A stretch of DNA of 20,246 nucleotides. It comes from Eutrophocola sp964629325. Lineage in GTDB: Bacteria > Pseudomonadota > Gammaproteobacteria > Pseudomonadales > Pseudohongiellaceae. The position numbers and the translations under genes are program-made. The notes below the pieces were generated by a model. That model ran no database searches and was not told the DNA's origin. It saw only the letters and a list, made by a program, of their open reading frames with translations. The stretch covers positions 1-20,246 of the forward strand of contig CAZVSC010000051.1 of the NCBI GenBank assembly GCA_964629325.1, read 5' to 3'. Positions within the stretch are counted from its first letter, which is position 1, and each line of letters opens with the position of its first letter. Positions 7,163-14,143 of the stretch are shown here, piece after piece.

Positions 7163-8467
7163 ATGTTCATCAGCAAAAAGCATCTTTCACGTCGTTCGGT
7201 ATTGCGCGGACTGGGTACCAGTGTCGGCCTGCCGCTGCTGGATGCCATGGTCCCGGCCGCCACGGCGCTGGCCCAGACTGCCGCCACCATCCAGCCTCGC
7301 CTGGGCTTCGTGTACTTCCCGCATGGCGCCGTCATGGAGCACTGGGTACCCGCCGCTACCGGCACCGGCTTTGAAGTTTCTGAAATCCTGGCGCCGGCTG
7401 CCGCGCACAAGAACAAGATGACCATTGTGTCCGGCCTGCGCAACAAGCCGGCCGAAAGCAATGACCCGCATGGCATCGTTGTTGGCACCTGGCTGCGTTG
7501 CGTCGCCCCGAATGACCCGAGCGGCCGCGGTGTGACCGCCGACCAGATCGCCGCCCAGCAAATCGGCCAGGGCACCACCTTCCCGTCAATTGAAGTGGGC
7601 ACACCGTCCGGCGGGCCCTGCGCCCCCGGCTTCAGCTGCTCTTTCGGCAGCTCCATTGCCTTCCCGACACCGGATGTGGGCCTGCCCATCGAGAACAACC
7701 CGCGCAAACTGTTTTTCCAGCTCTTCGGCCAGGGCGACGACGCCGCCGAGCGTGCTGCCATCGTCGATGAAACCGGCAGCATCCTCGATTCCATCATGAG
7801 CGATGCGAACACCCTCCAGCGCAAGCTCGGCGCCGAGGATATCGCCAGGGTGGACAACTACCTCGAATCCGTTCGTGAAGTCGAACGCCGCGTGCAGATG
7901 ATGAAGAGCCAGGACCTGAGCGGTGTGGAAATTCCTGCCGCACCGGTGGGCATTCCGTCCAACTTCGAGGAGCACCTGACGATCCTGTTCGACCTGATTG
8001 CGCTCGCTTACCAGATCAACCTGACCAACGTGGCCACGTTCCTCATGGAAAAGGAAGTGAGCATGCGCACGTATGCCAACCTTGGCGTGACCGAAGCTTT
8101 CCACCCGCTTTCACACCACGGCGATGACCCGGCCAAGAAGGAAAGGCTGACTCGCGTCCAGGCCTTCCACACCCAGGTGTTCACCAAGTTCCTGGACAGG
8201 CTGGACAGCATGCAGGAAGGCAACGGCACCGTACTGGACAACTCCATCATCCTGTTCGGCTCCAACATGAGCAACAGCGATAAACACAACCAGGACCCCC
8301 TGCCCAGCGCCATCTTCGGCCTTGGCGGCGGCAATATCCGTGGCGGTCAGCACCTGGCCTACGCCCAGGATACGCCGCACGCGAATCTGCTGCTGACCCT
8401 GCTGAACCGCGCCGGCGTCCAGGCCGAGAGCTTCGGCGACGCCACCGGCGAACTGTCCGAAGTTTAA
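7163..8467 (+). CDS. DUF1552 protein, Tat-exported
   Basis: The ATG at 7163 has a GGGAGA ribosome site and begins a twin-arginine signal (SRRSVLRGLG, Arg-Arg at 10-11, followed by a hydrophobic stretch and ALAQ). The 434-residue protein shows features I associate with DUF1552: FVYFPHGAVMEHWVP early, SIEVGTPSGG, DLIALAYQINLTNVATFLMEKE, FHPLSHHGDD, and NSIILFGSNMSNSDKHNQDPLP near the end. The late histidine/aspartate pattern resembles DUF1501 and alkaline-phosphatase-like proteins, suggesting a metal-binding hydrolase-type fold in the periplasm (inference). DUF1552 genes usually sit beside DUF1592/DUF1588 cytochrome-type genes; none is present here. The ankyrin gene follows after 42 nt, so these are probably cotranscribed. 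Confidence 0.88.
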   Translation: MFISKKHLSRRSVLRGLGTSVGLPLLDAMVPAATALAQTAATIQPRLGFVYFPHGAVMEHWVPAATGTGFEVSEILAPAAAHKNKMTIVSGLRNKPAESNDPHGIVVGTWLRCVAPNDPSGRGVTADQIAAQQIGQGTTFPSIEVGTPSGGPCAPGFSCSFGSSIAFPTPDVGLPIENNPRKLFFQLFGQGDDAAERAAIVDETGSILDSIMSDANTLQRKLGAEDIARVDNYLESVREVERRVQMMKSQDLSGVEIPAAPVGIPSNFEEHLTILFDLIALAYQINLTNVATFLMEKEVSMRTYANLGVTEAFHPLSHHGDDPAKKERLTRVQAFHTQVFTKFLDRLDSMQEGNGTVLDNSIILFGSNMSNSDKHNQDPLPSAIFGLGGGNIRGGQHLAYAQDTPHANLLLTLLNRAGVQAESFGDATGELSEV

Positions 8468-8472
8468 GCGCA

Positions 8473-8507
8473 GAGACAAGAGGAAAGAGACAAGAGACAA
8501 GAAGTAA
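8473..8507 (+). repeat. 7-bp tandem repeat in the leader of the ankyrin gene
   Basis: Five consecutive heptamers fill the space before the start codon: GAGACAA (8473), GAGGAAA (8480), GAGACAA (8487), GAGACAA (8494) and GAAGTAA (8501). The ATG follows two bases later at 8510. The array covers where the ribosome site should be, and no other Shine-Dalgarno sequence is present, so the purine-rich repeat may itself serve as one. Confidence 0.75.
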
Positions 8508-8509
8508 CC

Positions 8510-10135
8510 ATGAAGCTCTTGCAGAAATTCCTGACGATCTCCTTCCTGCTGGTTCTCAGCAATGCCATCTATGCCCATGGCAACCTCGCCGACGTCGTGG
8601 CATCGGGCAACCGCGGCCATGCCCTGGACATGATTCGTGAGGGCACGGACGTCAACGCCGTGCAATCCGACGGCACCTCTGCCCTGCTTTATGCCGTGTA
8701 CCAGGGTGATGCCGAACTGGTCGGCGCCCTGCTGGAAGCCGGCGCCGAAGTTAATCTGCGCAATGAATACGGTGCCAGCACCCTAAGCGAAGCCGCCATG
8801 CAGGGCAGCGCTGAAATCCTGGGTCTTCTGCTGGAGCACGGCGGCGATCCCGAACTGGGCAACCTGGAAGGTGAGACCCCGCTGATGGTGGTCGCCCGGG
8901 CCGGCAACCTCGAAGCCGCCACACTGCTGCTGGATCACGGCGCCGATATCGACGCCCGTGAACACTGGGGCGGCCAGACCGCCGCCATGTGGGCAGCCGC
9001 CCACCACCAGCACGAGATGCTGCAGCTGCTGATCGATCGCGGCGCCGATGTCGACATGAAAAGCACGGCCCGCATCTGGGACCGCACCATCATGAACGAG
9101 CCGCGGCCAAAGGACATGAACAACGGCGGTTTCTCCGCCCTGCACTACGCCGCCCGCGAAGGCTGTACGCAATGCGTTGCCGTGCTGGCCCGTGGTGGCG
9201 CCGACATGAATGCCGTCGACCCGGATCGCGTTTCCGGACTTAATCTTGCCCTGATTAACCTGCATTTCGACACGGCCCTGGCTTTCATTGAAGGCGGCGC
9301 CGACGTCAATCAATGGGACATTTTTGGCCGTGCACCGCTGTACAACGCCATCGACCTGAACACGATGCCCGTCGGCGGCCGCCCTGACATTCCTTCAGAG
9401 GACGTGACCACCGGTTACGACGTGGCAAAGGTATTGCTCGAGAAAGGCGCCAATCCCAACATGCAGCTCAAAGTCAGGCCGCCCTACCGCAACGCCGTGT
9501 TCGATCGCGGGGCGGACAACCCGCTGTCCAATGGCGCCACACCGCTGATCCGTGCCGCCCGTTCCGCCGACACCGATTCCGTCAGGTTGCTGCTCGAACA
9601 TGGTGCACTGGTCGACCTGCCCAATGCCCAGGGCCACACGCCGCTGCTCATTGTTTCCGGCATCCAGTGGCCGGCAGACCCGACCCGCGGCCGCTACAAG
9701 ACCGAGGAGGAAAGTATCGAAACATTGCGCGTCTTGCTCGAAGCCGGTGCCGATATCAACGCCCTGACCGGGGATCCTGCCATCAGGCCGACAGCACAAT
9801 CGCCGCAGGAAGACCGTGACGCCGGCTATGAACGCGGCAATGGCCGCAGTTCCGTATTTGCCGACGGCCAGACAGCCCTGCATGCCGCCGCCAAGGTCGG
9901 TTGGAACAAGATAGCCAAGTTCCTGATCGACAACGGTATCGCCCAACAGGTCAAGGATGACAACGGCCTCACTCCCTTCGATCTTGCCATGGGCCGTTAT
10001 TCTTCAGGCTTCCTGCAGCCGCCGCCCGAGCCCATCTTCGAAACGGCGCGCCTGCTGCAGGAGGAATGCATGAAAAGCGACAACTGCGTTATCGACGAAC
10101 CGCTGGATATCAGCAGTCCCATCACAATCCGCTGA
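8510..10135 (+). CDS. Secreted ankyrin-repeat protein
   Basis: The 541-residue protein has a signal peptide (MKLLQKFLTISFLLVLSNAIYAHG) and then about nine or ten ankyrin repeats spread over residues 25-500. Clear repeat cores include DGTSALLYAVYQGDAELVGALL, GETPLMVVARAGNLEAATLL, GGFSALHYAAREGCTQCVAVL and GQTALHAAAKVGWNKIAKFL, each followed by a 'GADxN'-type turn. Longer inserts sit between some repeats (for example near residues 185-205 and 285-345). Ankyrin repeats bind other proteins; a periplasmic location with the Tat-exported DUF1552 product encoded just upstream makes that protein a plausible partner (inference). The ABC ATPase gene starts only 6 nt after the stop, so the four genes 7163-11994 are likely one operon. 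Confidence 0.9.
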   Translation: MKLLQKFLTISFLLVLSNAIYAHGNLADVVASGNRGHALDMIREGTDVNAVQSDGTSALLYAVYQGDAELVGALLEAGAEVNLRNEYGASTLSEAAMQGSAEILGLLLEHGGDPELGNLEGETPLMVVARAGNLEAATLLLDHGADIDAREHWGGQTAAMWAAAHHQHEMLQLLIDRGADVDMKSTARIWDRTIMNEPRPKDMNNGGFSALHYAAREGCTQCVAVLARGGADMNAVDPDRVSGLNLALINLHFDTALAFIEGGADVNQWDIFGRAPLYNAIDLNTMPVGGRPDIPSEDVTTGYDVAKVLLEKGANPNMQLKVRPPYRNAVFDRGADNPLSNGATPLIRAARSADTDSVRLLLEHGALVDLPNAQGHTPLLIVSGIQWPADPTRGRYKTEEESIETLRVLLEAGADINALTGDPAIRPTAQSPQEDRDAGYERGNGRSSVFADGQTALHAAAKVGWNKIAKFLIDNGIAQQVKDDNGLTPFDLAMGRYSSGFLQPPPEPIFETARLLQEECMKSDNCVIDEPLDISSPITIR

Positions 10136-10141
10136 TTTTGC

Positions 10142-10906
10142 ATGCCGATTGTTCAAGTCACAGGCCTGGCCAAGAAATACCCGAAGCCTGACAAGAAGAA
10201 CGATTTCTTTTTTGCCGTGAACGGGATCTCCCTGGCAATAGAAAAGGGACAGATCTACGGCATCCTCGGCCCCAACGGCGCCGGCAAAACCACCACCCTG
10301 GAAATGATCGAGGGCCTTACCGACATCGATGGCGGCGAGGCGCTCGTCGACGGCATCAATGTCAGCACGCACCCCTACGATGTGAAGAAGATCATCGGCG
10401 TGCAACTGCAGGCCAATGAATATTTCGACCGCCTGTCGCTGGTGGAACTGCTCACGCTTTTCAGCAATCTGTATGGCCGCAACGACGACCCGATTGAAGT
10501 ACTGAAAAAAGTGAACCTGGCGGAAAAGGCCAATGCCAGGCCTTCCAATCTCTCAGGCGGTCAAAAGCAGCGTTTTTCCATCGCCTGCGCCCTGGTCAAC
10601 GACCCCAAGGTGCTGTTTCTCGATGAACCGACAACGGGGCTCGATCCGCAAGCCAAGCGCAACCTGTGGGACCTGGTGAAAAAACTGAATGCCGCCGGCA
10701 TGACCATCGTACTCACCACGCACAACATGGAAGAAGCGGAATACCTGTGCCACCGGCTGGCCATCATGGACCACGGCAAGATCATTGCCGAGGGCAACCC
10801 GCAGGAGCTCATCCTGGAACATGCGCCGGAACCGCCTGAAGCACCGATGCACGGCAACCTGGAAGACGTGTTCCTGACCCTGACCGGCCACGAACTGAGG
10901 GAATAG
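10142..10906 (+). CDS. ABC-2 exporter ATP-binding protein
   Basis: This is a 254-residue single nucleotide-binding domain with complete motifs: Walker A GPNGAGKT at 43-50, Q-loop around VQLQ at 87-90, signature LSGGQ at 137-141, Walker B VLFLDEP at 157-163, D-loop GLD, and switch histidine 194 in TTHNMEEAE. It resembles the CcmA/YhhH/DrrA-type ATPases that pair with ABC-2 permeases. The start is 6 nt after the ankyrin stop and no clear ribosome site is visible, suggesting translational coupling. The permease gene follows 2 nt after its stop. It should drive export through that permease. The substrate is unknown, and whether it relates to the two periplasmic proteins upstream is open. Confidence 0.93.
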   Translation: MPIVQVTGLAKKYPKPDKKNDFFFAVNGISLAIEKGQIYGILGPNGAGKTTTLEMIEGLTDIDGGEALVDGINVSTHPYDVKKIIGVQLQANEYFDRLSLVELLTLFSNLYGRNDDPIEVLKKVNLAEKANARPSNLSGGQKQRFSIACALVNDPKVLFLDEPTTGLDPQAKRNLWDLVKKLNAAGMTIVLTTHNMEEAEYLCHRLAIMDHGKIIAEGNPQELILEHAPEPPEAPMHGNLEDVFLTLTGHELRE

Positions 10907-10908
10907 TC

Positions 10909-11994
10909 ATGGAAAAGACCATCCGCTTCGCCAGGGTCATGCTGAAGATTCACATTCGGGACCGCCAGGCCATTTTCTTCTCCCTGTTCTTCCCGCTGGT
11001 GTTCATGTTCATCATCAGCTTCGCCAGCGGCGGCGACCCTGAACCCATCGAACTCGGCATCGTCAATCGCGCAGACAACGAAATGGCGACCAATTTCATC
11101 GCCACCCTGGAAAGCACCCTGCTGTTCAACATCACTGTGGGCGAAGAATCCAGCCTGCGTGAGGAACTGAAAGCCGGCGACAAGACTGTCGTGCTGATTT
11201 TGCCCGAAAACTTCGTGGACAACGGCATCCCGGCAGACATCACCGTGCTGATCGATGCCTCCCAGGTGCGCCAGGCGGCCATCGTTATGCCTGTCTTGCG
11301 CTCGGCGCTGGTAGACGTGGAAAGAACCCTGCGCGACACTGAACCGCTGTTCGACATTCATATCGAAGATGTGCAGTCCAGGACGCAGAGCTACCTCGAC
11401 TTCGTCGTCCCCGGCCTGCTGGCGTTCAGCATCATGAACATCGCCATCGCCGGCAGCGGCTACAACATCGTCGAATATCGCCGCAAGGGCATACTGAAAC
11501 GCCTGTTCGTCACCCCCATCCTGCCGAGAGACTTCATCGGCGGCCTGGTGCTGTCCCGACTGCTGATCTGCCTGGTCCAGCTCACCGGCCTCATCCTCGC
11601 GGCCATCTTCCTCTTCCATGTCATTTTCGTCGGCAACATGCTGGCGTTGTACCTGTTCATCCTGCTCGGTACGGTGGTGTTTCTTTGCATCGGGTTCTGC
11701 CTTGGCAGCATCGCCAAATCGCAGCAGGCGATCATCGCCATTGGCAACCTGGTGACATTTCCGCAGATGATCCTGTCCGGCATTTTCTTTCCGATCGAGG
11801 CCCTCCCCGACCTGGTGCAGCCGTTGGCTAAACTGCTGCCCCTCAGCTACATCTCCACCGGCATCCGTGAGATCGCGATCAACGGTGCAAGTCTGCTGGA
11901 GCTATTGCCCCAGCTGGTCGGTGTCAGCATATGGGCCGTGATCGTGCTGGTGCTGTCAATCAGGATGTTTGTCTGGAAGGAAGTGGCGGCCTAG
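10909..11994 (+). CDS. ABC-2 exporter permease
   Basis: The 361-residue protein has one N-terminal helix (residues about 22-40, IFFSLFFPLVFMFIISFASGG), a large periplasmic domain of roughly 130 residues, then about five helices starting near LDFVVPGLLAFSIMNIAIAG. The cytoplasmic YRRKGILKRLFVTPILPRDFIGG segment is typical of ABC-2 permeases (YhhJ/DrrB type) and is where the ATPase contacts. FPQMILSGIFFPIEALPDLVQPLAKLLPLSY is the other family-typical stretch. A GAGGG ribosome site lies inside the end of the ATPase gene, 2 nt upstream. The stop codon overlaps the stop of the convergent usher remnant at CTAG (11991-11994). This is the last gene of the plus-strand operon, and no terminator follows it. 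Confidence 0.92.
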   Translation: MEKTIRFARVMLKIHIRDRQAIFFSLFFPLVFMFIISFASGGDPEPIELGIVNRADNEMATNFIATLESTLLFNITVGEESSLREELKAGDKTVVLILPENFVDNGIPADITVLIDASQVRQAAIVMPVLRSALVDVERTLRDTEPLFDIHIEDVQSRTQSYLDFVVPGLLAFSIMNIAIAGSGYNIVEYRRKGILKRLFVTPILPRDFIGGLVLSRLLICLVQLTGLILAAIFLFHVIFVGNMLALYLFILLGTVVFLCIGFCLGSIAKSQQAIIAIGNLVTFPQMILSGIFFPIEALPDLVQPLAKLLPLSYISTGIREIAINGASLLELLPQLVGVSIWAVIVLVLSIRMFVWKEVAA

Positions 11995-12794
11995 CGGCAG
12001 ACCAGCGTACCGAGTGGCAACACTGTTGCATTGGTGCGGGGATTATCGAAGGCAACCGAACAGGCCGTACTCCCCTTCAGCACCTTCAGCACTGACGTAT
12101 CATGGTCGATCTCGGCCTGGAAGATACCGTTGTCATCCGTCATGGCAATACCCTCCACGTTCTGGATCACGGCACTGGCCAGCGGCTCGCCATCTTCCGA
12201 CACGAGTCTGCCGATGGCGATATTGATAATCCTGGGAGCCCAGCTCAGGTTGACCACATTGCCCGGGTACATGGTTTCCCGGTAAATTCGGTTGTCCAGG
12301 TTCACGAGCGTATCCCCGATTGCCCGCAGTTCAACATTGTAGGTCCGGTAAGGCGTTACTGGCACCAGCAGGGTTTCATTGGCCGCGAGCTGGCCGCGTA
12401 CCGAGCCATTGACCAGGACATTGAAACGGGCATTAGCATCGAAGTCGCCCTCAACCCGGATCAGAAAGGCGCTCTCTGAACGGCGCTTGCCGCCGATGGC
12501 GGTGGCCTTGCCGGAGCTGGCGAAGCTGGTGCTCAGACGCCCGTTCAACTCCGCGCGCTGGTTGACCTCGTTGTAGCGGGCGGTGATATCCGCGTTGCCA
12601 GAACGCGTAATGGCTTCCATGCGCGCTTCCAGTGAACTCTGGTAGTCGTAATCCCCGCGCAGGGAATAGATGTACTCATTGCCGCCCTGCTGACCCCGGT
12701 ACCAGTTGCTTTCGTAACTGCCGTACAGGCCGCTGTCGCGCGCAGAAGCGTCATTGGCATAGACCAGGCTTGGCGTAATGTGGCCGCAAAACAG
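11991..12794 (-). pseudogene. 3' remnant of an alternate (TcfC/CooC-type) fimbrial usher
   Basis: The frame is open from just after a TGA (12797-12795) to the stop at 11991, about 267 codons, but it has no plausible start. The only in-frame ATG is at 12620, in the middle of continuous homologous-looking sequence. Upstream of 12620 the frame still reads as barrel strands (GLYGSYESNWYRGQQ, NEYIYSLRGDYDY). Downstream it gives an E-set-like domain (SAFLIRVEGDF) and a C-terminal plug-like domain (YPGNVVNLSWAPR, IGRLVSEDGEPLASA, AMTDDNGIFQAEI). That order is typical of the TcfC/CooC usher C-terminus. Full ushers of this family are about 800-900 residues, so the N-terminal two thirds are missing, and only 56 nt separate the break from the Hpt gene. 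Deletion or a misassembly could explain it. The remnant is probably non-functional. Confidence 0.75.
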
Positions 12795-12839
12795 TCATTT
12801 TGTAGGGGTGAGGGGGACTGTCAGTACAGCGGCGGCCAC
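12780..12839. repeat. Imperfect inverted repeat at the usher break point
   Basis: GTGGCCGC (12780-12787) is perfectly inverted at 12832-12839, and inside it ACAGT (12791-12795) pairs with ACTGT (12817-12821). The usher reading frame is lost within this 60-bp element. An 8-bp direct repeat AGGGGTGA occurs at 12804-12811 and 12842-12849. This could be an insertion scar, a deletion junction or a hairpin. Confidence 0.5.
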
Positions 12840-12853
12840 GAAGGGGTGAATCG

Positions 12854-13207
12854 TTACGGTTCCAGCTTCACATCAAGGAAGGCGAACCGGGTCAGGTCGG
12901 CAAGATTGATGGCGTCCTGTGCCAGGGTGAAGGCATCGCTATTGTTTCGGGTGGCGGTGGTTTCAAGCTTTATCAGTACATCCGCCAGCCTGCAGGCTCC
13001 GGAAATCTGGGCACTGCTCTTGAGGGCGTGAGCTTCGGCGGCCAGGATGGCGAAAGAGCCTTCGTCCCTGCCCTTGCCGATATTGGTGATGCGTTTCTGG
13101 AACTCGCTGTCCAGGGCGTCCATGAACTTGCGTGTATTCGGCAAGCCGATGTCCTTGACCAGTTGCAGCAGTACCTTTTCGTCCAGCAATGCGTTTTCGT
13201 CACTCAT
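12854..13207 (-). CDS. Hpt-domain phosphotransfer protein (LuxU-like)
   Basis: I start at ATG 13207, which has AAGGAG about 7 nt upstream. The longer frame to 13306 adds residues unlike the family. The 117-residue product is a lone Hpt four-helix bundle with AHALKSSAQISGACRLA; H60 is the phospho-accepting histidine in the HxLKS pattern. Size and this motif resemble Vibrio LuxU (about 114 residues, SHALKSSA...GADRL), which relays phosphate from hybrid kinases to LuxO. A LuxO-like regulator is encoded about 0.9 kb upstream on the same strand, with only the fimbrial subunit gene between. No kinase is present in the window, so the input signal is unknown. It lies 107 nt after the subunit stop with no clear terminator between, so the two may share a transcript. 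Confidence 0.85.
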   Translation of the reverse strand: MSDENALLDEKVLLQLVKDIGLPNTRKFMDALDSEFQKRITNIGKGRDEGSFAILAAEAHALKSSAQISGACRLADVLIKLETTATRNNSDAFTLAQDAINLADLTRFAFLDVKLEP

Positions 13208-13314
13208 GGCATTCTCCTTGGCAATTCCAGCCAACAAGCCCAGCCACTTTTCGGGGTGCCTGGGCCTGAAGGTTGATACGGGCCCTGTCTGCATCAGGAT
13301 CAGCATGGTGTTTT

Positions 13315-13845
13315 TTAGATAGGGCTGACCAGCAGGATCAGGGTGTCTGAGTAAGTGTCGGTAGAAGCTGCCCTCAGCTCGCTTTCAGGAATGCTCACGT
13401 CCACTGAAGCGTTGTCTGTAGTACCGCAGTCCCTGGCTGCACTGCCGGAGAAAGTGGCTGAAGCAGTATTGTACGCTACTGCGCTGGCTGAAGCCGCACC
13501 GGTGGCCGCGCCGGCCAGTTTCACGGTGTAGTCGATCTCGTCGCCCAGAACACCCACCAGCGAGAACTTGCCGTTGCTGGAAGTCGGGGTAATGGTGTAG
13601 CCGTCACCGCCGTTGCGGTAGACGCAGTAGGCGTCGCCGGCATTCAGGGCGCCGGTGTCAGTGCCGCCGTACTGGCCGAAGTCGATGTCGTTCAGCGCAG
13701 TGATCTCGGCGCTGTCCAGGATTTCCAGGTCGATGCCGATCTGGCCTGAAGAGGTGGCGCCCATGGTGCCGTCAACGGCAGCGAAGGCTGCAGAGCTGAA
13801 CAGGCCGGCGATAACAGTAGCGATCAGTTTGTTGCGAGTTTTCAT
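13315..13845 (-). CDS. Putative fimbrial structural subunit (spore-coat-U/CsuA-like)
   Basis: The 176-residue protein has a signal peptide (MKTRNKLIATVIAGLFSSAAFA) and a mature part rich in Ala, Gly, Ser and Thr. It has two cysteines (in DAYCVYR and ARDCGTT) that could form one disulfide. DIDFGQYGG near the start and TDTYSDTLILLVSPI at the end resemble the first and last strands of spore-coat-U/CsuA-type or other chaperone-usher subunits, whose last strand reads 'GxYxDT'. The neighbouring usher remnant supports a surface-fibre role. An AGGAG ribosome site precedes the ATG, and a -24/-12 promoter sits 55-70 nt upstream. No chaperone or adhesin gene is seen. The call rests on short motifs and context, so a different secreted beta-sandwich protein remains possible. 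Confidence 0.6.
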   Translation of the reverse strand: MKTRNKLIATVIAGLFSSAAFAAVDGTMGATSSGQIGIDLEILDSAEITALNDIDFGQYGGTDTGALNAGDAYCVYRNGGDGYTITPTSSNGKFSLVGVLGDEIDYTVKLAGAATGAASASAVAYNTASATFSGSAARDCGTTDNASVDVSIPESELRAASTDTYSDTLILLVSPI

Positions 13846-13899
13846 GATGTTTCTCCTGAGTAAGCAATTCGGTTGTTAAAAAAGTCTTACCAGGAGTAT

Positions 13900-13915
13900 T
13901 ACAAGGGCCGTGCCA
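13900..13915 (-). promoter_or_regulatory. Sigma-54 (-24/-12) promoter of the fimbrial subunit gene
   Basis: The minus strand reads TGGCACGGCCCTTGTA. It matches the sigma-54 consensus TGGCAC-N5-TTGC(A/T) exactly in the -24 block and spacing, with one mismatch (T for C at -12). The predicted start of transcription is about 13889, giving a 44-nt leader. A sigma-54 activator gene lies directly upstream. The 13846-14143 intergenic region holds this promoter, a possible IHF site and two inverted repeats. Confidence 0.65.
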
Positions 13916-13954
13916 GAGCCGCCGAAATCGGGGTTTTGCGGCAGAAAAAATGCC

Positions 13955-13967
13955 TATCTTATTGATT
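13955..13967 (-). promoter_or_regulatory. Possible IHF site between enhancer and promoter
   Basis: The minus strand reads AATCAATAAGATA, one mismatch from the IHF consensus WATCAA-N4-TTR, in an AT-rich stretch built on two copies of ATTGATT (13961 and 13971). It lies between the -24/-12 promoter and the proposed enhancers, where DNA bending is expected for sigma-54 systems. Confidence 0.3.
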
Positions 13968-14047
13968 CATATTGATTATTTTAGGAAGGGATGGCCCGGA
14001 AACCGGCACTCACACGGGGCCGGGGCAGGCCAGGATTTGCAGGGTGG

Positions 14048-14062
14048 TTTGCATTTTGCAAA
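14048..14062. promoter_or_regulatory. Proposed activator site 1 (TTTGC-N5-GCAAA)
   Basis: A perfect 5-bp inverted repeat with a 5-bp spacer, about 140 bp upstream of the -24 element. It has the same architecture as the site at 14088-14102; the centres are 40 bp apart, roughly four helical turns. It is proposed as a binding site for the adjacent LuxO-like regulator's Fis-type domain. Confidence 0.5.
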
Positions 14063-14087
14063 GCAAAGTGGGAATTTTCTGGCGGTT

Positions 14088-14102
14088 TTCGCAATTTGCG
14101 AA
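14088..14102. promoter_or_regulatory. Proposed activator site 2 (TTCGC-N5-GCGAA)
   Basis: The half-sites TTCGC and GCGAA flank AATTT. The palindrome extends one base on each side (14087-14103, TTTCGCAA-T-TTGCGAAA). Size and spacing equal those of the site at 14048-14062, with one base changed per arm. It lies about 180 bp upstream of the -24/-12 promoter, normal for a sigma-54 enhancer. Confidence 0.55.
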
Positions 14103-14143
14103 AGAAAACCGGGAGGTTGGGAAGTACCGGCCAACCGCAAGGG

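Noticed and set aside
6097..7857. Long minus-strand frame (586 codons) opposite the MBL and DUF1552 genes
   Set aside because: It spans two well-supported plus-strand genes and their intergenic region, has no recognisable domain or ribosome site, and its composition is that of a reverse-strand shadow in GC-rich DNA.
10561..11619. Minus-strand frame of 352 codons opposite the second ABC exporter
   Set aside because: The translation is low-complexity and rich in Asp/Gln/Glu/His. The plus strand encodes clear ABC motifs over the whole span.
13208..13314. Terminator between the subunit and Hpt genes
   Set aside because: A GGGCC/GGCCC pair exists but has a 14-nt loop and no T run after it, so I cannot support a terminator.
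13846..13900. A qrr-like small RNA downstream of the sigma-54 promoter
   Set aside because: Only 44 nt separate the predicted start from the subunit ATG, and there is no hairpin plus T-run terminator, so a messenger leader fits better.
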